64,000 nt of DNA from Aphrophora alni. Its lineage: Eukaryota; Arthropoda; Insecta; Hemiptera; Aphrophoridae. Positions 11,795-22,680 of this stretch are shown in pieces (position 1 is the first letter of the stretch; each line of letters starts with the position of its first letter). The position numbers were made by a program, and so were the translations under genes. The DNA is taken from NCBI GenBank assembly GCA_963513935.1, contig OY740777.1, positions 16,231,092-16,295,091 of the forward strand. Direction: 5' to 3'. The notes under the pieces were generated by a model, which saw nothing but the letters and a program-made list of their open reading frames with translations, ran no database searches and was not told the DNA's origin.

Positions 11795-11925
11795 TTGTTC
11801 TCTTTAGGGTGGGAAGAGAACAAGAATTTTTCAATAGAGACCTGATAAAAAAGATGGAACCTAACCTAACCTAACCCAAGGCTACTAAGGCTCGTTTATA
11901 GGAATCAATGTTAGTTTCCTCATTG
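11795..11925 (+). repeat. R-A copy carrying a short CCTAA expansion
   Basis: R-A blocks 'gaagagaacaagaatttttc' and 'agagacctgata' lead into 'gatggaacctaacctaac', then 'ctaacccaaggctac'. The expansion is only a few units and sits at the same internal site as the large array at 2494-3150. This is therefore an early or contracted stage of the same process. Confidence 0.75.
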
Positions 11926-11929
11926 TTAA

Positions 11930-12290
11930 GTCCACGCATAATTCTCTTGTAGTTGCGGTGATAAACACGTTTTCTGTATAAGTTTCTGTTCCCTCTAATT
12001 GAAGACGTTTGTTACTATTAAAAGTTCAATAAACTTTAAAAAACTTCATGGAAAAAAAATTGTAAAATCTATTATCAAAGTTCATTTTATAATATCGCAT
12101 AAGTCATTTAAAACTAACTAATAACTACGATATTTTGTCAAAAACAAATAATCACAACACAAATAACAATAGTTTTTGAAGTGAAAACTTCTATTGGCTC
12201 GTTGGGTACTTTTTTGGTTGGTTGTTTTAATGAAATCTGGCGTGTCACGCACATGTTACTTCATCCTACCTCACTCGAATCAAGTATATA
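11930..12290. other. Intergenic, no gene seen
   Basis: AT-rich, no motif or bounded repeat recognised up to the foldback element. Confidence 0.4.
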
Positions 12291-12295
12291 GGCCT

Positions 12296-13073
12296 ACCAA
12301 GTGTCCTAAAAGTTCCACCCCCCTATTATTTTTTTTATTAATGGAAATAGACAGATTTGCTTTGGGGAAAGTTTATATAACCAAAGGAGTTTTTTCAAGT
12401 ATCAAAATTTTCAACCCTTACCACCAAAATGGGGTAGTTTGGGGGTAAGTCAAGAATTTTAAATAGCAACCCCTATTGAGTGATACCTCATTTTAAAGGT
12501 CTCTTAAAAATAAGAATAATGACGAAAACTAGAGGTCTCTAAGTTCATCTTATCCAACATAGCGACCAATCGAATTGTGAATGTTAACCTACAAACTCCG
12601 GTTGTTTTTATTACATTACAAACTGCTCTATGTTGGTAAATGATGGTAAGAGCCTTACCTTGTTTTTTTAGTTCAGATTAAGTTCTCGAAATGGCTACCA
12701 TTTACTTCTTGGCAGAAATAGATTCTGGACTCAAAAGCATGTTGTACATTTCGTAACATTTCCGGTGTAATTTATTAACGTAAAATTCACAATTCGATTA
12801 GTCGCTATATTGGGTAGGATGAACTTAGAGACCTCTAGTTTGCGCCATTATTCTTATTTTTAAAAGGCCTTTAAAATGAGGTATCACTAAATAGGGGTTG
12901 CTATTTAAAATTCTTGACTCACCCCCAAACTACCCCATTTTGGGGATAAGGGTTGAAAATGTTAATACTTCAAAAAACTTCTCCTTTGGTTATCTAAACT
13001 TTCCCCAAAGCAAATCTCTATTTCAGTTAATAAAAAAAATAATAGGGGGGGTGGAACTTTTAGGACACTTGGT
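12296..13073. mobile_element. Large foldback element with ~300-bp arms
   Basis: The left arm (about 12296-12590) and right arm (about 12776-13073) are near-perfect inverted copies. For example, 'accaagtgtcctaaaagttc' at 12296 faces 'gaacttttaggacacttggt' at 13054, 'ccaaaatggggtagtttggg' faces 'caaactaccccattttgggg', and 'gaggtctctaagttcatc' faces 'gatgaacttagagacctc'. The spacer is about 190 bp. The three open frames inside (12194-12448, 12898-13152 and its reverse) are arms read in either direction and are not genes. Confidence 0.85.
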
Positions 13074-13149
13074 ATACAACAGACATCATGGAAAGAGAAT
13101 GAGCGATGATACAGTGTATACACAATATAAGTATATGTATACGCGCGCA

Positions 13150-13780
13150 TAAATAATGCACAAACTTTCTTACATACCCATACATATTAAAACTACAAAA
13201 CTATGAAAAATATTGCACAAACTTTCTCACATACCAATACATATTAAAACTTTGCACTAACCTTCTCAGACTCCCACACATTGTCAAACTAATAAGCAAT
13301 GCAAAAATATTGCACAAACTTTCTCACATATCAATTCATATTAAAACTTTGCACTAAATTTCTCATTTACCAATTCATATTAAAACTTTGCACTAACTTT
13401 TTCAGACTCCCATAGATAGTCAAACTAATAATCAATGCACACACTTTCTCACATACCCATACATATTAAAACTAAAAATCTATGAAAAATATTGCACTAA
13501 CTTTCTCAGACTCCCATAAATAATCAAAGCAATAATAATGCAAAAATATTGCACAAACTTTTTTCACATACCCATACATAACAAAACTAAAAATCTACGA
13601 AAAATATTGCACTAACTTAGACTCCCATACATAGTCAAACTAATAATCATTGCAGAAATATTACACAAACTTTTTTCACATACCCATACATAACAAAACT
13701 AAAAATCTATGAACAATATTGCACTAACTTTCTCAGACTTCACGTACATAGTCAAACTAAAAAATGAACCATTAAATATA
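13150..13780. repeat. Degenerate tandem satellite
   Basis: A mixed tandem repeat built from 'aaatattgcacaaactttc', 'cacatacccatacatatt', 'actttgcactaactttctc' and 'agactcccatacatagtc' blocks, with a higher-order period of roughly 110-130 bp. Single monomer-like pieces recur at 1195-1260, 39480-39510 and (reversed) 45205-45235. No coding content. Confidence 0.75.
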
Positions 13781-14640
13781 ATTAATACTTTTATTACATT
13801 TATAGAAAGTTTACATTTTATAAATTGATAGTTAAAGTTTTCACTTCTGTCTACCGTCCCGCGACGGTAACTTTTTTTAAAAACAAAAATAACCATAATT
13901 TTGTTATATTATTTTTGTTTGTAACAGCTGTTATTATTTGAACGGTGTAATTTAAAACTTTTTTTTTTTTACAAAAACTTAATATGTAGCCAAATGTTTT
14001 TAATTACAGATATTTATCCTCAATAATAATTATCATGGGGCTATCTTTCCCAAAGTTTATCTTTTTTGAAATTTGGGCGGAAACAACTTCAGACTGAGCC
14101 TTATCCTACCTCAAATGTCAAAATCTCTTAAAAATTGTATAAGTTTTACTCGCAAAATCGTCCTAACCTATAAGTTATCGATGTTTTAGACAAACGTGTG
14201 TTGTATCAAAAGCCAATTTAATTTGCGATTTTAAAGAGCAATTTAACAAATTTTTCTGAACGTTTAGAAGCTTTATTTTTCACAGCTTCTGTTTTTATCA
14301 CATCATTCAGTTAAATCTCTTCAAGTAGATATCATAAACTACAACAATACAAGTTAGCAAGGTCTATTTGTTCTATGTTATCTACTGTTTTAAATTCATT
14401 TGATAACATGAACCAAATACACGTTCTATGACTTGAGTAAACGTGTTACTAACGCTTTTAGAAAATACAGAGATGCCAACAAAAACCTAGTTTATTATCC
14501 CAGTGAATATAAAGTAAGTTATAGGGCAGTGTTGCTCATCTTAAACATTTCAACCTCTATTTTAGACTGATCTTCATATTTTATAGTACAGAATAAAGAT
14601 AGAAACTTGAAATTTGATATAAGGGACTTTTACACTGCTT
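13780..14640. other. Intergenic, no gene seen
   Basis: AT-rich; no recognised exon or repeat boundary. Frames are short and without motifs. Confidence 0.4.
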
Positions 14641-14644
14641 GTTA

Positions 14645-15845
14645 AAAAAATCTAAATGGAGGTTTTTTTAAAAAGATTTTTCTATATATCTTGTGTGTTA
14701 TTCAACTTTATATCATAATAAATTAGATAAAAATTTGCAGTGGGGTAGTACAACCCCACTTCTCTACGCCCTAACCTAACCTAACCTAACCTAACCTAAC
14801 ATAGCATAACCTAACCTAACCTTACCTAACCTAACCTAACATAGCATAACCTAACCTAACCTAACCTAACCTAACCTAACCTAACCTTATTTAAAATATC
14901 AAAATGGAGGTTTTTAAAAAAAAAGATTTTTGTTTATACCTTGTGTGTTATTCAACTTTATATCATACTAAAATAGATAAAAATTTGCAGTGGGGTAGTA
15001 CAACCCCACTTCTCTACTCCCTAACCTAACCTAACCTAACCTAACCTAACATAGCATAACCTAACCTAACCTAACCTAACCTAACCTAACCTAACCTAAC
15101 ATAGCATAGCCTAACCTAACCTAACCTAACCTAACCTAACCTAACCTTATTTAAAATATCAAAATGGAGGTTTTTAAAAAAAAAGATTTTTGTTTATACC
15201 TTGTGTGTTGTTCAACTTTATATCATACTAAAATAGATAAAAATTTGCAGTGGGGTAGTACAACCCCACTTCTCTACGCCCTAACCTAACCTAACATAGC
15301 AAAACCTAACCTAACCTAACCTAACCTTATTTAAAATATCAAAATGGAGGTTTAAAAAAAAAAAGATTTTTGTTTATACCTTGTGTGTTATTCAACTTTA
15401 TATCATACTAAAATAGATAAAAATTTGCAGTGGGGTAGTACAACCCCACTTCTCTACGCCCTAACCTAACCTAACCTAACCTAACCTAACCTAACATAGC
15501 ATAACCTAACCTAACCTAACCTAACCTAACCTAACCTAACCTAACCTAACATAGCATAACCTAACCTAACCTAACCTAACCTAACCTAACCTAACCTAAC
15601 CTTATTTAAAATATCAAAATGGAGGTTTAAAAAAAAAAGATTTTTGTTTATACCTTGTGTGTTATTCAACTTTATATCATACTAAAATAGATAAAAATTT
15701 GCAGTGGGGTAGTACAACCCCACTTCTCTACGCCCTAACCTAACCTAACCTAACCTAACCTAACCTAACCTAACCTAACCTAACCTAACCTAACATAGCA
15801 TAGCATTACCTAACCTAACCTAACCTAACCTAACCTAACCTTTCT
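14645..15845. repeat. Higher-order tandem repeat: 134-bp unit alternating with CCTAA blocks
   Basis: Five copies of a roughly 134-bp unit start at about 14645 (diverged), 14887, 15147, 15327 and 15602. Each runs from 'ttatttaaaatatcaaaatg' to 'ccacttctctacgccc'. Each is followed by a CCTAACCTAA block of variable length (about 45-140 bp) that usually contains one or two 'acatagcataac' interruptions. The later four units are almost identical, differing mainly in an A-run. The unit contains a hairpin, AGTGGGGT-agtaca-ACCCCACT. The block ends abruptly at 15841. Confidence 0.9.
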
Positions 15846-15894
15846 ACCACTATAAATGGCGAATTTATTGTTTAAAATATACTTTTGAACCCTG

Positions 15895-16075
15895 ACTTCT
15901 TTAGAAAATGTTATTGGTATAGTTTACGATATCCGGCAGACCGAGTTACCGACATGGGCGTTACGAGTGGAGGTTTCTACAACTTTGAGGCCCGGAGGGA
16001 CGAGCGAAGCGAGTAGAGTCCGTCTAATATATACAAAACTACTAAAAAGTAGTAACATTCACAATTATTAGGTTA
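15895..16075. repeat. Dispersed repeat, partner of 22.2-22.8 kb
   Basis: This segment contains 'gacgagcgaagcgagtag' and 'ccgagttaccgacatgg'. Its reverse complement matches the sequence around 22310-22345 joined to 22681-22760. It gives the pre-insertion form of the site occupied by the hAT MITE at 22346. Confidence 0.6.
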
Positions 16076-16440
16076 TAAAACCTGTGTAACAACCGTTTTA
16101 AACAAACTTTCCCTACTGTTCTACCAATACAATTTAACATTTCCTACAAGTACCCAAGAGACAAACCTTTAAAAGATCTCCTTGTATGATTGGACTGGGT
16201 AAGTACCACGATGGTGCCTATCAAATTGTTTTTCTTCTGAAGTCAACTTTAACCTTTTGTGAAGAAAAACTACTCTAAAACCTCAGGCGCTCACTTTAGT
16301 GAGTGGTCTGGCAGGGAGGGAACTTGGCTGGATCACACTATTTCATGGCCCACCTCTCTTTCATCTTTCCTCTATCATGTCTTTCTTGAGCAACTCTTGA
16401 TCTTTTCCGACACTGAGATTATTAAAATGTTCCAGAGCTA
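16075..16440 (-). repeat. Mixed repeat debris with a partial R-A copy
   Basis: About 16115-16230 ('aatacaatttaacatttcct' onward) recurs near 54885-54960. About 16350-16440 is a minus-strand R-A fragment ('cacctctctttcatctttcc', 'cttgagcaactcttgatc'). The frame at 16259-16441 is made of these repeats and is not a gene. Confidence 0.5.
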
Positions 16441-19085
16441 GGAGGCTTTTGGGAAAATGCCCACCAACTTTTTTCCCCCCTTGAGTCTTGTTGTACTGTT
16501 ATAAAAACACGTTTGCAGTTGAAATTATGCAAGAGAAAGTATATTTACCACACTTTTATAACATTTCAACAAATATGTAGGGACAGTGGGAATTTGCAAT
16601 TTTTTCAATTATTTTTGGATTATTTTCAGATTATGTCTGTATTTTCTTGTTCATGTTCAGTGAAGTTTTGTGTTTAATAATTCCATACTTGAAGTTTAGT
16701 ATAACACCACAAAATATAATATTCCCATTATCCCCATCTATTCAATATCGGTTTCCCGACAATAAATTGTTTAATTTTTTTCAGACGATTTTTAGATTTT
16801 AAATTATAATTCAAGTTATTCATGTGTTTTTAGGTAAGTATATAATTAACGTACAGTATTTAGATTTCTCCACCTAACCTAACCTAACAAACCCATTCCT
16901 CGCGCCTAATTTCACTTGTAACCTGAATTTTGGGTCAAAATACAAACATCCATCGTAAAAAATACCAAAAATTTTGGTGGGCATTTTCCGAAAAAGTACC
17001 GCAATATGATGACAGAAAAGTTTTCGTTTTTAAAAAAGTGAGGGTTATAAACTCTTACCTTAATTAATTGTACTACATGTTCCCCAAAAATGCCTACCTT
17101 CTTGTGAACAGAAACTATATCTAGTAAGCAAAATTATTCAAAGCTTATTTAAAACAGTCATTCCGTATTCCGGTAGGCCATTATTTTTTGGTCAACTACC
17201 AAGTTTTATCAAGGTCAATATTTGCATGCCCTATTAATGGCCTATTGAAATTACAATTCATGATTTAACTCTTATCAATTATGTATGAAAACATGATTTT
17301 ATATCCAGCATCCTGAATGCAAACCATAGTCTTGTTATTGTTGTTGGTACAACTATGTAATATTAAGATTTCAAGGAGGCGCTAGGGGGCGTCTACCTGG
17401 TGGAGGGGAGGGGGTCAGCCCTGTGGGCAATATTGTTAGGGCAAACTAAACTGTGCCCAGATGTGTGTTGTGATTTATTACTAGAGCAAGCAATAATAGG
17501 TAAGATTTGTATATTTATAGACAAAGAATTAGTGATGGTATTATCATTAGAAATGAAAATATAATATAAATAAACAAACGACAATTAAGTTTTAATTTCT
17601 CACATATGAGAAAGTTATGTGATAGGTCGAAAAATTGATTTCATATTTTGTGTAGATTTATTTTTTTCTGTCTGGCGTTTATAGAATGTTCAGTGATCTA
17701 CTGCCCAAACGATTAGACAATGAACTCGAAATTGGGGGGGGTAGCTCCAATCAGAACAATTTCATCACGATTGTCTGCAACGATATTGATCAAATTTTTC
17801 TCAAATGATACCTCTAAGGTTGTGAACAAATCGCATTGCTCATGATCTCTCAAAAAATATCGGTTTGCGAGTTTCGGTAAAACCTTTTCTGCCGCAATTT
17901 TGTTATTTTCAATTCTATTGTTCTGAATTTCTAGATGAGCATTCTATTGTCCCTTATACCAAATATATTCCAATTTTAAATTTTATAACCGCCATCGTGT
18001 TTAAGTACAGACGACAACTGAATCACTTTTTTCGATTTCCAGAGGCCGTGAATCTTGAATATCATTAAAAAAAAAGATCGATATATTTTTGCGATTAACA
18101 AACTTTGTATACTAGATATGTAAAATTAGTGAATCTAGAGTTTTTTTTTCTTTAAAACTCTCGATTTTCCAGATCTCTTTCACCCGAATAATTTTACTGA
18201 AATTTCACATTAGATAAAAAAATTAAATTTTAAATCAAAACCAACGTAACTTCTGTAAAATTTCAGTAATAAAAGAACAAGCGATGGCAAAAAGTAAAAT
18301 ATTTGCCTAAACATGTTTATATTTGTTAAACGACTTATAGTATTTTAACCACACAAATAATTATCTCTTTGTAACATCAAAACTGACGACAAATTTAATG
18401 TCATGAAACTTAAATATTATTTTTTATTGTTATACATTTTTCGGACATTTGCCATCATTTGTGTGTTAAAAATCAAAACACCTGTATGTCCGAAAAATGT
18501 ATAATAATAAAATTGAACTTCCATCATTAACAAATAACTTTAAACAGAGAATACACTTAAATAGTTCAATTGTATTTACAAATTTAAGTAACTTCAATTA
18601 AAATGAAGTAATAACTTTATATTATTTGAGTCTCCATTAATTATTAATTACAATTAATATTAAATATCGTATGCCTATTTTTTTAATATTAGATCTTAAA
18701 TTGGTTAATTTTTATAAATAGGTTAGGTTATTTCACCCTGTATTAATATCAGTAGTGTGGGTGGCGTTTCATCTTATAATGAACTATTCAAAGATTATGA
18801 TCCCATCTTGTAAGCTTGATAATACCATCCATGGTCATATTATGATGGGCACTATGATTTAGACTCCCAAATTATATTGAAGATCTAAAAGGAGGTTATA
18901 TATTTGGCTGATAACAAATCCTCTGTAATCTCTAGATGAGTTTTACTCTACAGTATGTCACAAAAAGATGTGTAAAATTGTGTAGATAGATGATTACATG
19001 TAGTTTTGGTTCTATATTTTGATTTGTTATTATTATTGTAATCTATTTTTTGTTGTCATTGTTTAAAATTTTTACCTATTTTTCA
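16440..19085. other. Intergenic, no gene seen
   Basis: No exon recognised. Local items: a short CCTAA run at 16873-16890, and an inverted pair at 18430-18511 where 'tatacatttttcggaca' faces 'tgtccgaaaaatgtata' across a roughly 45-bp loop. At 18736 'caccctgtattaa' may be one end of a TACAGGGTG-type element. Confidence 0.45.
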
Positions 19086-19094
19086 GTGTAAAGG

Positions 19095-19815
19095 TACTTT
19101 ATAGTCCATCATATTTCGTGTAATATCATTTTCATGTAATATCCCATTTCGCGTAATTTATATTTCGTGTAATACCATATTTTGTAATATCATTTTCATG
19201 TAATATCCCACTTCGCATAATTTATATTTCGTGTAATACCATATTTTGTAATATCATTTTCATGTAATATCCCATTTCGCGTAATTTATATTTCGTGTAA
19301 TACCATATTTCGTGTAATACCATATTTCATGTAATACCATATTTAGTAATATCATATTTCGTGTAATATCATATTTTGTAATATCATTTTCATGTAATAT
19401 CCCATTTCGCGTAATTTATATTTCGTGTAATACCATATTTCGTGTAATACCATATTTCGTGTAATACCATATTTAGTAATATCATATTTCGTGTAATATC
19501 ATATTTTGTAATATCATTTTCGTGTAATATCCCATTTCGCGTAATTTATATTTCGTGTAATACCATATTGCGTAATATAATATTTCGTGTAATATCATAT
19601 TTAGTACTATCATTTTCATGTAATATTATATTTCGTGACATCATATTTTTGTAATATGATTTTCATGTAATATCATATTTCGTTTAATTCATATTTCGTA
19701 ACGTCATATTTCTTGTAATATCATATTTCATATAACTTTCATTTAATATTATATTTTGTGTAATTTTTATTTTTCAATATCATTTTCATGTAACATCATA
19801 TTCCTTGTAATAGAA
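19095..19815. repeat. AT-rich minisatellite, ~19-bp unit with higher-order structure
   Basis: Roughly 37 tandem variants of 'atttcgtgtaataccat' and 'atttcatgtaatatcat'. Larger cassettes (for example 'atcccatttcgcgtaattta' followed by two or three standard units) recur at about 19140, 19200, 19265, 19395 and 19525. The array decays towards the right end. No open frame of note. Confidence 0.9.
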
Positions 19816-19869
19816 AGAGTTATGTGATGTCAATATGTGTGAGGATATATTCGTTATGAGACTAAACAA

Positions 19870-20580
19870 ATAGTTTTTGGATTATCTGTCATCTACCAGC
19901 GTTTATTAGTCCAAACGCATTGACCGATTTTAATAAATTTCGGTGTTTGAGTCTGTTTTGGCAAAATTTCGGGAGACTTTATTTTTTATTTTTTTATTAC
20001 TCAAAATTACAGGTAATTGCAAAAAGGGGGAAATTTTTTTTAAAATATGATTTTCTCAAAATTTGGCTCTAACGATTTTCATCAAATTTTGTACAAATAA
20101 ATGCAACTTCTAAAGACTAAAATAAAACTTATCGGTCCCCATCAGGCCCAAAAAGCGATTCATGAGTTATCGATTAAAAAAACAAAAAATCTGACAGAAC
20201 TGTAATAAAACACGTAATTTTTCAAAATCGGCTATACCGATTTCGTTCAAATTTAAGTGAAATATGAAGATTAATGACTGCAAAATCACAAGTAGAAAAT
20301 ATTACAGTTGAGGAGTGATTATCAAAAACAAAAATAAACTCTTTCTGCGGTAATTAAAAGCTTGACACAAAATATGATTTTCGTTGATGGCGATTCGTTT
20401 ATACCACAAGCGAAGCAAGTTTACAACCTATTAAAACATAAATATACTTCCATTATTAATTTTCACTTTTTGACTGACAACAGTGTATTTGCGTCAATTA
20501 TATTTGTGTTATTTTACTATTTTATTAAAAATTCCAATTTATAAAATTATATTAACCGTTTGACTTTATGTAGTTACTTT
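19870..20580. repeat. Dispersed repeat family B, copy 3
   Basis: This copy has 'ttacagttgaggagtgatta', 'aaaataaactctttctgcgg', 'caagcgaagcaagttta' and 'tttttgactgacaacag', in the same order as the copy at 35380-35680. The frame at 20362-20544 is part of it. Confidence 0.5.
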
Positions 20581-21500
20581 TTATAATTATAAAATAAGTC
20601 CACCTAATTATTTTATTGTAAACGAATTCATTAGGAGTGGTGGTTGGTCTGAAGGGAATTTAGATCTCGCAGGGAATGGTTGAACACGTTCTCTCTATTT
20701 ATCCTTATTAGGGGGGGGGGACCTCAATCTCGGTATCAAATTATTTAGTTTGACCCCAAGCAACCACAAAGCTTTGCGATATATTAAATACTATAGTTTA
20801 AAATAGTAATATGAATAGTAAATATGAAATAAACATAAATTCAGTTTAATTATTTCTATTTCATTCTTGAACAAATTACAGTTTACATGTCTATAATCAC
20901 ATTTCAACTTTGATAAAGGAACAAGTTGATAGGCGCCACCATGTAGAATCAGTTACAATATATTACAAGCAGGTATTCCTGACGCGAATGATTTTTTTAA
21001 CACGCGTTTGGGTCACTTCACATTTCACTAAAATTTGAACAAACGTCAATTTTTAAATTTTTTGTATTTTATAACAGTTACGTGGGCTGTTTTGCTTTTA
21101 TAGCAATAATATAACTAAGACCTGCCTTTTTTGGAGAGATGACAACCAATACGTTTGGAATTGAGGAGAAACGTGAGCAAAATTTGATCAAACTGTAATT
21201 TTTTTATATATTTTTCACGAAAGCCGTTCTCGAATTTTGTTATAAAAAAGTCCCTGGATATAGCCAAAATATCCCTACATACCAAATTTCATTGAATTGA
21301 TCCTAAAAATTGGACTGTATACAACATACGATAAACATATCGACAATTTATTCAATATCGACTTTTTAAAGTCACGTGACCTTGGAAACTGATAAAAAAA
21401 TTTTTTTAACGTTAAAATATATGAAAATATATATTTGAAACGGAACAGGTTTCAAATATATCCCAGAAAACGTAAATTCAATTTGGTTTCGTCTAAATAC
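20580..21500. other. Intergenic, no gene seen
   Basis: No exon or bounded element recognised. A G-run occurs at 20711-20720. A segment near 20925-20950 ('ttgataggcgccaccatg') resembles 22120-22140 and, less closely, 16200-16225, which suggests another old repeat family. Confidence 0.4.
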
Positions 21501-21502
21501 GA

Positions 21503-21960
21503 GAGGTCATTTTTTAAGTAAGAACCGTTTGCGCATAGCAACCGCGCAGGCTGTCACGTGACACCCACTTAAGGTTAGCCAATCTTGCTCAGTCCCCAAC
21601 TATGCAGTCAGTTGATTTCATGTATCTGCCACTGTTGGTTCTATTGTAACACCGCCATGTTAATCAATAAACCCGCCGATTGTGAAGTGCGCTCCGTTAT
21701 TCGGTTTTTAAACGCAAAAGAAGTTCGTCCCGCCGAAATTCACGTGTTGAAAAGAAACTGTTTCTAACTGGTTAAATACTCAGGCGGCAGAGTTCTATGA
21801 TGAGGGGATCCAAAAGCTAGTGCCACGACTTAACAAATGCTTAGATATTCTTGGTGACTATGTAGAAAAGTAAAAATATTGTTTTTGATACAATTTATGT
21901 TCATAAATAAAATCGCTGTTACGATTTTAAAAACGGTTCTTACATAAAAAATAATTCCAC
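21503..21960 (+). mobile_element. Internally deleted mariner element
   Basis: Terminal inverted repeats of about 28 bp flank the element: 'ttttttaagtaagaaccgtt' at 21510-21529 faces 'aacggttcttacataaaaaa' at 21932-21951. An ATG at 21657 opens a frame with the mariner N-terminal motif 'CEVRSVIRFLNAKEVRPAEI', which ends at 21767. The next frame reads a typical mariner C-terminus, including 'EFYDEGIQKLVPRL' and 'DYVEK' then a stop, up to about 21872. The whole catalytic core between these is missing, so the element is about 458 bp where a complete one is near 1.3 kb. It could move only with transposase supplied elsewhere. Confidence 0.85.
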
Positions 21961-21964
21961 GTAG

Positions 21965-22338
21965 ATAGATTACAAATAACTGCATAGATAAGCGGTACAT
22001 TGCACGTCCTGTACATATAAACGTACATTAATTACATACGATGAACAAACATAATCAATTAAAAATGAAAACACAAATTATCAACTTTCACAGAAAAATA
22101 AACAAACAATAAAAACAAGTTGACGGGCGCCATTATAGTACTTAGCCAGCCCGATTAAATGTAACGCCCAAAATTTGGTTTCTCGGGGGTTGTAGGAAAT
22201 ATTAAATTGTTAGATCAAGGAGTCTTTTATCCAGTAAAGGTTTTCTGAATCTCGTAATTGTGGATTTTGTCGTCAACTAGTCTCTAGCGAGCTTTGTAGG
22301 TGTATATAGAAAATATCTACTCGCTTCGCTCGTGTCAG
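21965..22338. other. Intergenic repeat debris
   Basis: No gene. From about 22190 the sequence belongs to the dispersed repeat that also occurs inverted at 15895-16075; this copy is split by the hAT MITE. Confidence 0.4.
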
Positions 22339-22345
22339 TGTCTCG

Positions 22346-22672
22346 CAGTGGCGTAAATAAGAGGGGTGATCAATCACCCCCCAAAGACTAATAATAATAT
22401 TTAGAAAAAAAAATCAAAAATAAAATCTAAAAGTTTTAAAATACTGCTGTTTTAACATATACCGTATATTCATATCAGTTATATTGTTCTTATGCTACTA
22501 CGTAAAACAAAAAAGACAATAAAATCGCTAAAATCGCGCTTTTAAGAGTATAAATTTTCAAAATTTCTCCGGGGCAAGACCCCCGGACTCCCTGATTTGA
22601 GTTGGTGATCCCTCGGTAGTTTCTCCTTCCAGGTTAATCAACCCCCAAATTAAAATCCTATTTACGCCACTG
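22346..22672. mobile_element. hAT-type MITE with 8-bp target duplication
   Basis: A 327-bp element bounded by CAGTGGCGTAAATA and TATTTACGCCACTG. It is flanked on both sides by the identical octamer GTGTCTCG (22338-22345 and 22673-22680). An 8-bp duplication and CAGTGG-type ends are the hallmarks of hAT transposition. The interior is short, with 'cggggcaagacccccggac', and lacks a transposase. It sits inside an older repeat whose empty form is seen at 15.9-16.1 kb. Confidence 0.9.
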
Positions 22673-22680
22673 GTGTCTCG

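Noticed and set aside
12194..13152. Frames inside the foldback at 12.3-13.1 kb as coding regions
   Set aside because: They read the same inverted arm in both directions and begin or end at arm boundaries.
14645..15845. CRISPR-like array
   Set aside because: Alternating repeat and spacer layout is superficial: the 'spacers' are themselves telomere-like repeats and the sequence is eukaryotic.
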